Source: Desulfobia sp. (lineage in GTDB: Bacteria; Desulfobacterota; Desulfobulbia; Desulfobulbales; SURF-16). From it: DNA of 12,380 nucleotides. Shown here in pieces: positions 6,792 through 12,380 of this stretch. The stretch spans positions 1 through 12,380 of the forward strand of contig JAUWDC010000009.1 of the NCBI GenBank assembly GCA_030608985.1, read 5' to 3'. A program made the translations under genes and the position numbers. Within the stretch, counting starts at the first letter, position 1; the number at the start of each line of letters is the position of its first letter. The notes beneath the pieces are model-generated. The model searched no databases, had not been told where the DNA came from, and saw nothing but the letters and a program-made list of their open reading frames with translations.

Positions 6792-6945
6792 GGGACGGGA
6801 ATTAAATAAATTGCTCCAAATTAGCAGGATTTTGCGTCGTCTTCAAGGCGCGAGGAGAGAGCATAACGAGTTATGTGACCGACGAGCAACGCAGAAGACG
6901 GCGGAAAAGACAATAATTTGGGGTAATTTATTTAATGTACGTTCC
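6792..6945. repeat. Approximately 154-bp MITE-like intergenic element with long inverted ends
   Basis: The terminal arms 6802-6823 and 6914-6935 are inverted repeats matching at 20 of 22 positions. Similarity continues outward (6792-6801 against 6936-6945, six of ten positions). Inner arms 6830-6844 and 6894-6908 match at 13 of 15. The centre contains a perfect small palindrome, CATAAC-GA-GTTATG (6862-6875). No transposase is encoded. The element fills the Rieske-cytochrome b gap, and its right end includes the cytochrome b start codon. It could be a non-autonomous mobile element or a structured RNA repeat; the outer limits are approximate. Confidence 0.75.
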
Positions 6946-7771
6946 TAAGATAACTGACATAAAATGGGGCGAAAAAAGTCTTATATCGCTTTATATTTCT
7001 GTTGTTTCAGGGGTTGTCATAGCCCTCCAGTATGATCCTCGCCATCCCTTTTATTCCACAGTTTCTCTGGATATGCTCATTCCTTTTGGCAGCTTCTGGC
7101 GTTCTCTTCATTTCTATTCAAGCCAGATGTTTTTTCTTTTTTCTGCTGTTCATCTCTGGGCAATTATCTACAATAGATCGTATCTTCGTCTGCCAATGCC
7201 GAAATGGCTTTTCTTTGTTGGGACTTTTCCAGTATCAATATTACTCCTTTTTACAGGATATGTGCTCCGGGGTGACACTACCGGAGAATCAGCAGGAATC
7301 ATCGCTGAACAGCTGTGTCTGACAATTCCCTATGTTGGTGAATTACTCAACTCTGTTTTGTTTGCTGTTTCTGATGAGGGTGTGAAGAGGGTGTATGCCA
7401 ATCATCTTATTGGCCTGGGAGTCATATGGGGGATACTGGCCTGGGATCACCTTCGTCGTTTCCGAGCCAATATCGTCAATCACGGCTTGCTCATAGTGTT
7501 TACTCTAGGAATTGCTTTACTCTGGAATGCCCCTATGGAACCAATGCAACCAGGAATGTCGCATATCTCAGGCCCCTGGTTCTTCCTGGGCATTCAGGAA
7601 CTGCTCCGTTATATACATCCACTGTGGGCCGGCGTTGTTTTCCCTGTTGTTTTTATTATAGCGGTGGCGGCCATCCGATTTGAAGACCCATGGAGGAAAA
7701 GGGCTGTTTTATTCTCTATCGCCTGGTTATGCATATTTAGTGTCGCCACAGTAGTTGCTTCTTTTCGATAA
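6935..7771 (+). CDS. Compact cytochrome b (b6/subunit IV-like) of a bc-type complex
   Basis: This is a 278-residue membrane protein with about seven transmembrane helices, combining a b6-like four-helix part and a short subunit IV-like part. Four haem-ligand histidines are visible: H59 and H73 on helix B (RSLHFYSSQ...AVHLW, 13 residues between) and H157 and H172 on helix D (14 between, as in b6-type proteins). The quinol-site PEWY motif is replaced by GPWF (213-216), followed by FLGIQELLRYIHPLWAG. The loop after helix C reads YVLRGDTTGE in place of the more usual PWDQ type. Length is well below a full-size fused cytochrome b (about 375-400). ATG 6935 is the only usable start, because an in-frame stop lies at 6914-6916; GGGG at 6920-6923 is a weak, distant Shine-Dalgarno. 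With the Rieske protein it should form a quinone-reactive membrane module; no cytochrome c gene is adjacent. Confidence 0.9.
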   Translation: MYVPKITDIKWGEKSLISLYISVVSGVVIALQYDPRHPFYSTVSLDMLIPFGSFWRSLHFYSSQMFFLFSAVHLWAIIYNRSYLRLPMPKWLFFVGTFPVSILLLFTGYVLRGDTTGESAGIIAEQLCLTIPYVGELLNSVLFAVSDEGVKRVYANHLIGLGVIWGILAWDHLRRFRANIVNHGLLIVFTLGIALLWNAPMEPMQPGMSHISGPWFFLGIQELLRYIHPLWAGVVFPVVFIIAVAAIRFEDPWRKRAVLFSIAWLCIFSVATVVASFR

Positions 7772-7817
7772 GAAAGTCTTCTAGTTAAGGCACTATGCAA
7801 TAAGGAAACGTACAATT

Positions 7818-8387
7818 ATGGTTAATATCCCCAATATGCTCAGCTGCTTGAGGCTGATCATTGCCCCGCTCCTGCTTTATTTTGCCTGGAACGGAAAAAC
7901 AACTCTGTTCCTCATCTTTCTTATTACAGCCCTGATAACAGATTGTCTTGACGGCTATATTGCCAGAAGGTTGAATCAGACATCGGAACTTGGCGCAAGG
8001 CTGGACAGTCTGGGAGATAATTTTATCTATGTCACGGTTCCACTAGCTATTTGGTGGCTCAGGCCTGATATCATTCAGCGAGAGGGCGTATGGGTGACCA
8101 TTGTTCTGTTCAGTTACATTATGCCGGTTATATGTGGCTTTCTTAAATTTAAACAGCTGATATGCTACCATACATGGGGGGCAAAACTCTCAGCCGTTCT
8201 TTTAAGTGTCAGTATCATCCTGATGATGATTAATGGACCATCCCTCCCTTTTCGGATATCTTCTCTTGTCTTTCTTCTCACTGCCATTGAGGAAATAAGC
8301 ATGACCTTCATCCTGCCTGCATGGCAGGCAGATGTTCCAACCTTTATTCACGCTATCCGTATTAGAAAAAAACTCTTGGGCAATTGA
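7818..8387 (+). CDS. CDP-alcohol phosphatidyltransferase family protein
   Basis: This is a 189-residue integral membrane enzyme that should transfer a phosphatidyl group from a CDP-linked lipid to an alcohol. The family signature is complete at residues 42-67: D42, D45, G46, A49, R50, then G59, D63 and D67, fitting D-x2-D-G-x2-A-R-x8-G-x3-D-x3-D. Several hydrophobic helices surround it (about 13-41, 70-84, 93-110, 124-140 and 147-168). The N-terminal NIPNMLSCLRLIIAPLL resembles PgsA-type phosphatidylglycerophosphate synthases, but the acceptor alcohol cannot be assigned. AAGGA (7802-7806) precedes ATG 7818 by 11 bases. It follows cytochrome b after 46 bases on the same strand and may share its transcript. 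It is distinct from the pssA at the left edge. Confidence 0.88.
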   Translation: MVNIPNMLSCLRLIIAPLLLYFAWNGKTTLFLIFLITALITDCLDGYIARRLNQTSELGARLDSLGDNFIYVTVPLAIWWLRPDIIQREGVWVTIVLFSYIMPVICGFLKFKQLICYHTWGAKLSAVLLSVSIILMMINGPSLPFRISSLVFLLTAIEEISMTFILPAWQADVPTFIHAIRIRKKLLGN

Positions 8388-8391
8388 ATAT

Positions 8392-8420
8392 TTGTCATAA
8401 ATCTTTTTTTTCGATAAAAT
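8392..8420 (+). promoter_or_regulatory. Predicted sigma70-type promoter
   Basis: TTGTCA (8392-8397) and TAAAAT (8415-8420) each match their consensus hexamer at five of six positions and are separated by exactly 17 bases. The spacer includes a run of eight T. Transcription would begin near 8427 and give a leader of about 75 bases ahead of the gene at 8501. This suggests the following gene is transcribed independently of the operon upstream. Confidence 0.55.
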
Positions 8421-8500
8421 AGAACAAGGAAAAGGAATAATAAATACCTTCCAGCTGCACTACATGGTTAAAAAGGACCTCTCAAGGAGAGCACAAGTCA

Positions 8501-9589
8501 ATGAGTCTTATAGAAACACAATTTGTGATTACCGTTGCTAATGATTGCCCGATGTATAGTATTGATGATGAGTTCAGCCTTGCGGGCCTCGCTCTTACCG
8601 TACCTCCGGATAAGGCTACCTGCCTTTTTCTTGCTCGTGAAATTACGGAAATTCTCGTAACAGAAGATTTGAATAGCCCAAAGTTGATTGAGGAGAAGAC
8701 GCAATTTAACTGCAGTGGATGCACAGGGCTCATTAAGTTTCGGTTCGCTGAAGAAAAGAAATATCATACTCCCCAGATGCGGATGCTTGCAGCTATGGAA
8801 AGTGAAGAGGAGAGGCGATCCCTTGGGACCCTTGAGAATATGCTCAATACTTTTTCTTTTCTTAAGGTTCTTGATGAGGAAAGTCTTCAGGTAATTATCA
8901 AATATCTTTTTATGAACGATTTCGGCCTTGAAGAAATTATTATTCAGGAAGGCCACCCCGGTAAAAATTTATATATGATCGTTTCTGGACGAGTTTCTGT
9001 TCTTGATGACGAGGATAACGCTATTGCATTTCTCGGTAGAGGTGAAATTTTTGGAGAGATGAGTCTTTTCAGCGGAAAACCGGTATGTGCAACAGTTAAA
9101 ACGGTAGAACCAACAAAGGTTTTATGTCTCGGAGGAGATGATTTAAACAACATCCTCACAAAGTTTCCTTTCCTACAGACTGCTGTTACCCAAATTTTAG
9201 TCCAGAGACTCGGGGAAACAAATGTAGTCCAGACAGATCAAATCGCCCCTGGCCTTACAGGGGAGCTTATGGATCTCCCGCCCACAGAACTTTTTTTAAT
9301 GATGCATGAAAACAATAGAACAGGACGGGTGGCTATGGACTTAAAGAATGGATCAGCCCAGGTTGTTTTTAGTGAAGGTGAAGTAATCGGTGCGCATTAT
9401 CATGGCAAAAAAGATAAAGCTGCTTTTTTTGATATCCTGCGAGAAAAAAAAGGAAGTTTTTCCTTTACTGCGAACCTTTCTGATGATGAGATGGCAGCAT
9501 CACCCCTTGATACTTTTTTGAAACTCATGATCAAAGGCCAACGCTACATAGATAAAGAAGAGAAAAAAGACCGTCAAATTTGGTCATGA
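8501..9589 (+). CDS. Cyclic-nucleotide-binding-fold protein with C-terminal DUF4388 (PATAN) domain
   Basis: This is a 362-residue, probably cytoplasmic signalling protein. The first 82 residues form a domain I do not recognise, with four cysteines (C16, C41, and C71/C74 in NCSGCTGLI) that could bind a metal. Residues about 118-237 are a CRP-like beta-barrel (FLKVLDEESL, IIQEGHPGKNLYMIVSGRV, GEIFGEMSLFSG). In the phosphate-binding cassette (184-199) the arginine that normally contacts the cyclic phosphate is valine (V195, GKPVCATV), so binding of ordinary cAMP or cGMP is doubtful. Residues about 252-350 fit DUF4388 (LTGELMDLPPTELFLMM, GRVAMDLKNG, GEVIGAHY, GSFSF), a domain common in deltaproteobacterial regulators. 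No DNA-binding helix-turn-helix is seen. AAGGAG (8484-8489) lies 11 bases before ATG 8501 and a good promoter lies upstream. The stop overlaps the convergent gene. Confidence 0.88.
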   Translation: MSLIETQFVITVANDCPMYSIDDEFSLAGLALTVPPDKATCLFLAREITEILVTEDLNSPKLIEEKTQFNCSGCTGLIKFRFAEEKKYHTPQMRMLAAMESEEERRSLGTLENMLNTFSFLKVLDEESLQVIIKYLFMNDFGLEEIIIQEGHPGKNLYMIVSGRVSVLDDEDNAIAFLGRGEIFGEMSLFSGKPVCATVKTVEPTKVLCLGGDDLNNILTKFPFLQTAVTQILVQRLGETNVVQTDQIAPGLTGELMDLPPTELFLMMHENNRTGRVAMDLKNGSAQVVFSEGEVIGAHYHGKKDKAAFFDILREKKGSFSFTANLSDDEMAASPLDTFLKLMIKGQRYIDKEEKKDRQIWS

Positions 9590-12380
9590 TAGCAATTCTT
9601 CCTCAAAGCTGAATTTCTTTTCATGGAAAAGGCGTACGCACGCATCAACTACGTCGGGATCGTAGAAATCCCCTTTATGCTTTTGTATCTCGTTCAGTGC
9701 TTTATTAATCCCTTTGGCGGGTCTGTAAGGACGATGACCGGCCATGGCTTCAATTACATCTGCAACACAGACAATCCGCGATTCCAGCAGGATGTCGTCT
9801 CCCTGGAGACCATGGGGATATCCTGAGCCGTCAAGGTGTTCATGGTGCTGGTGGACAATCTGTGAAACAGGCCATGGCAATTTGACATCCTTCAGTATTT
9901 CGTAGCCAACCTCCGGGTGACTTTTGACAAGAGCAAATTCTGTGTCAAATAAACGGGCAGGTTTATTAAGAATCTCAGCTGGAAGATGAATTTTACCAAT
10001 ATCGTGGATGATGGCCCCCATGTGGATCCCTTCAATTGTATCAGGTTCCAGGTTCATCTCCTTGGCGATGGCAACAGCAAGCTGGGCGACTCTCCTTTGG
10101 TGCCCGGCTACATAGAGATCACGTGCTTCAACCGCCCGAGCTATTGCAGTAATAGTATCTTCTAAGGCTTGTTTGAGACGATCATGACTTCTTTGTAGTT
10201 CGAATTCGCTGCGCTTTCGGTCTGTAATGTCCGTGGCTATGCTGCAGACGCCATACACTGTTCTTGTTGTATCATACATTGGGAATTTGATTGCAAGATA
10301 GGTATGGCGGCCATCTGCGTGGTGAAAAATTTCTTCCACCTGTATTGGGCTACCTGCCTGCAAAGCCTTCGTGTCGTTCGCTCTATATCTATTTGCCAAT
10401 TTTTCGGGGAAAATGTCATAGTCTGTTTTTCCAATGATATCTTCCTTGGAAATATGAGAGAGCTCTCCAAAACGGCGATTTATAAGTATAAAATGCCCTT
10501 GAGTATCTTTCAGGGAAATTGTCGTAGATGTATTGTCCATGATAGCCTGCAACCGTGCTTCACTTTCCCGTATTGATTCCTCTGCAGTTATAGGGTCAGT
10601 GATGGCTACTGATTGTTGCAGAACTGAAGCAACGGCTATACGGGCAGAAGCAGCTCCAATAGTCCCTGCAAGTATTTTTTCAGCATAATCAGCAAGCTCT
10701 TTTTTTTCCTCGGCAGTTCCGGTAAAGGCCTGACCGTATGGGGAGAAAATCCTTTCAACAGTTTTGTCTCCAAGAAAGCGGCTCAAAAGATTCTGAAGAT
10801 CAGCGATTGAAAAATTATCTCCCCAGTATGTTGTTCGTTTGTCCGGTCTGAATACGTCAACGAATAATTCAGCCTGCACATGTCCAGTGCTGCTTCGGTG
10901 TTCAGCAATCAGAGAGACAATAAAGTATCCTCCTATATTCACAAGCAGGCTCCAGAAAACACCATGCTCAAGCCATCCTAACCCTTCAAGCCCGAACAGT
11001 TGATATGGCTTGAGAAGGGAAATCCCAAAGGGACCTTCTTCAATAAAGCTGAGAGGCAGCCAGCCCTTTTTAGAAAAAAGCGGTAGGAGCATGGTGTAAG
11101 TCCATACCGCAAAACCGCCTCCAAGTCCTGTTAACGCACCTAAACGAGTACCGCCTTTCCAAAAAATTCCGCATAAAATGACGGGACCACACTGGGCAGC
11201 CGCAGCAAATGACATTAATCCAATGGTAACTAAGGCGAGGTAGCCGCTCGTAAGCCGAAAGTAGATATATCCAAGAGTCAGCAGAAATATAATAGTAAGT
11301 CGTCGAATGTTAAGGATAAGGCCGCTCATGTCTTGGCTGGTGCTGTGGTGGAGGACGCCAAGTCGTACCATAACCGGAAGAATAAGGTTGTTGCTTACCA
11401 TAGTACTGAGGGCTACACTTGTAACAGCAATCATGGCAGTTGATGCAGAGAGTCCTCCCAGAAATGCGAAAATAGCAAGAAAATCTTGGTGTTCAGCTAG
11501 GGGAAGTGTCAATACAAAGGTGTCAGGGTTGACATTTTCATAGGGAAATCGAAGCAGGCCCCCAAAGGCTATTGGCAGTACAAAGATATTGATAAGTAAT
11601 AAGTACAAAGGAACTATCCATGATGCCTGTTTGAGATGCTTTTCATCAATATTTTCAACTACCAGCATCTGGAACTGCCGTGGAAGAAACATAATTGCCA
11701 TGGCTGATATAACTATAATTGTCGACCATCTTAAATAATCACTCCCTTCCATTGTAAAAAGTTTGTCTAACTGAGGAATGGCTCTGGATTTTGAAAATAA
11801 ATCTCCAAAACCGTTAAGCATTCCATAGACAACAAATATTCCAACGGCAAGAAAGGCTAATAATTTTACAAGTGATTCAAAGGCAATAGCCGCTACCATT
11901 CCCTCGTGCCTTTCAAAGGAGTCAAGGTGTCGTGTGCCAAATATGATGGTAAATACAGCATTGATAATAGCCACGTAAAAAGCAGTATCAAACCAGATCG
12001 GCACTGCAGATACAGAGGAGACTACTTCTGGATATTGAAAAAGCACATTAATACTGGCAGAAACAGCTTTAATCTGCAGTGAAATATACGGCACCATACC
12101 AATAACCATAAAAATGGTGACTAGCCCACTCAGCGCCAGGCTTTTTCCGTATCGAGAAGAGATGAAATCTGCAATGGTTGTAATACGGTGGATTTTGCAG
12201 ATACGGATAATTTTTCGAAGAACCGTCATCCACAAGAGGACCATCAATGATGGGCCTATGTATACAGCGAGGAATTCCAGGCCGGAAGAGGCAGCACGGC
12301 CAACACTTCCGTAATAGGTCCAGGCCGTGCAATATACAGCTATGGAAAGGGAATAGACCCAGGGATTATTTATGATGCTA
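9584..12380 (-). CDS. Sodium:solute symporter-STAC-PAS-HD-GYP fusion (partial, N-terminus outside window)
   Basis: The minus-strand frame is open to the window edge, so 931 residues are visible and the true start lies beyond 12380. Residues 1-490 (counted from the edge) are a multi-helix sodium:solute symporter (SLC5 type) resembling the N-terminal half of CbrA-like sensors (NPWVYSLSIAVYCTAW, ITTIADFISSRYGKS, TSVALSTMVSNNL). A helical STAC-like linker follows (about 509-594, LLSRFLGD, ILAGTIGAASARIAVASVL). Then come a PAS domain (607-722, ending TDITDRK), a short coiled coil and an HD-GYP domain (756-924). The HD-GYP residues look intact: HD at 10001-10006 within HDIGK, KSHPEVGYEIL, HHEHLDGSGYP with GYP at 9815-9823, and HRPYRP. 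It probably degrades cyclic di-GMP in response to solute transport or sensing; substrate and regulation are unknown. No receiver or kinase domain is present. Confidence 0.93.
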   Translation of the reverse strand, partial: SIINNPWVYSLSIAVYCTAWTYYGSVGRAASSGLEFLAVYIGPSLMVLLWMTVLRKIIRICKIHRITTIADFISSRYGKSLALSGLVTIFMVIGMVPYISLQIKAVSASINVLFQYPEVVSSVSAVPIWFDTAFYVAIINAVFTIIFGTRHLDSFERHEGMVAAIAFESLVKLLAFLAVGIFVVYGMLNGFGDLFSKSRAIPQLDKLFTMEGSDYLRWSTIIVISAMAIMFLPRQFQMLVVENIDEKHLKQASWIVPLYLLLINIFVLPIAFGGLLRFPYENVNPDTFVLTLPLAEHQDFLAIFAFLGGLSASTAMIAVTSVALSTMVSNNLILPVMVRLGVLHHSTSQDMSGLILNIRRLTIIFLLTLGYIYFRLTSGYLALVTIGLMSFAAAAQCGPVILCGIFWKGGTRLGALTGLGGGFAVWTYTMLLPLFSKKGWLPLSFIEEGPFGISLLKPYQLFGLEGLGWLEHGVFWSLLVNIGGYFIVSLIAEHRSSTGHVQAELFVDVFRPDKRTTYWGDNFSIADLQNLLSRFLGDKTVERIFSPYGQAFTGTAEEKKELADYAEKILAGTIGAASARIAVASVLQQSVAITDPITAEESIRESEARLQAIMDNTSTTISLKDTQGHFILINRRFGELSHISKEDIIGKTDYDIFPEKLANRYRANDTKALQAGSPIQVEEIFHHADGRHTYLAIKFPMYDTTRTVYGVCSIATDITDRKRSEFELQRSHDRLKQALEDTITAIARAVEARDLYVAGHQRRVAQLAVAIAKEMNLEPDTIEGIHMGAIIHDIGKIHLPAEILNKPARLFDTEFALVKSHPEVGYEILKDVKLPWPVSQIVHQHHEHLDGSGYPHGLQGDDILLESRIVCVADVIEAMAGHRPYRPAKGINKALNEIQKHKGDFYDPDVVDACVRLFHEKKFSFEEELLS

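Noticed and set aside
6792..6945. Insertion sequence or CRISPR-like repeat
   Set aside because: There is no transposase frame and no regular spacer pattern; only one inverted-repeat unit is present.
6775..6948. 57-codon plus-strand frame as a real protein gene
   Set aside because: Most of it is repeat sequence, the product is unlike any protein I recognise, and it overlaps the cytochrome b start. It is kept as a regulatory observation only.
8404..8411. Run of eight T as an intrinsic terminator after the phosphatidyltransferase gene
   Set aside because: No GC-rich stem precedes it; the run fits better as the spacer of the TTGTCA/TAAAAT promoter.
12245..12247. TTG as the start of the symporter-HD-GYP protein
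   Set aside because: The frame continues upstream to the window edge with conserved symporter sequence (NPWVYSLSIAVYCTAW), so the gene is truncated by the window and starts outside it.

Overview
The window reads as chromosomal DNA of an anaerobic deltaproteobacterium (Desulfobacterota), most plausibly a relative of the Desulfobulbales. The basis is the gene order pssA-leuA, the moderate GC content, a Tat-exported molybdoenzyme next to b-type respiratory proteins, DUF4388 and HD-GYP signalling proteins, and structured intergenic repeats. This placement is inferred from gene content and was not checked against a database.

Layout. Bases 2-220 hold the C-terminal end of phosphatidylserine synthase (pssA). 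It is followed by 2-isopropylmalate synthase (leuA, 271-1797) and aspartate-semialdehyde dehydrogenase (asd, 1901-2923), so leucine and aspartate-family amino-acid synthesis sit beside phospholipid synthesis. A run of closely spaced genes follows: rsmD (3062-3646), coaD (3643-4161), a PsrA/PhsA-like molybdopterin oxidoreductase (4167-6314), a Rieske protein (6327-6737), a compact cytochrome b (6935-7771) and a CDP-alcohol phosphatidyltransferase (7818-8387). A good sigma70-type promoter then precedes a cyclic-nucleotide-binding-fold/DUF4388 protein (8501-9589). Convergent to it, and overlapping by 6 bases, is a large minus-strand protein (9584-12380, N-terminus outside the window). It joins a sodium:solute symporter to STAC-like, PAS and HD-GYP domains.

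How the genes may work together. The most interesting unit is molybdoenzyme + Rieske + cytochrome b. The catalytic subunit has a twin-arginine signal and an N-terminal [4Fe-4S] motif. No PsrB-type ferredoxin subunit, no NrfD/PsrC anchor and no cytochrome c accompany it. The neighbours instead supply the two core parts of a quinol-oxidising bc-type complex. I infer a membrane complex in which Rieske/cytochrome b exchanges electrons between the quinone pool and a periplasmic molybdenum site. Substrate and direction are unknown; sulfur compounds are a guess from the family.

The three larger intergenic gaps are each largely filled by a different dyad-symmetric repeat. They are a degenerate 7-bp repeat (1802-1886), a CACAGAG/CTCTGTG hairpin repeat (2926-2998), and an approximately 154-bp element with long terminal inverted repeats (6792-6945) whose right end contains the cytochrome b start codon. 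No rRNA, tRNA, CRISPR array, insertion sequence with transposase, or convincing intrinsic terminator was seen.
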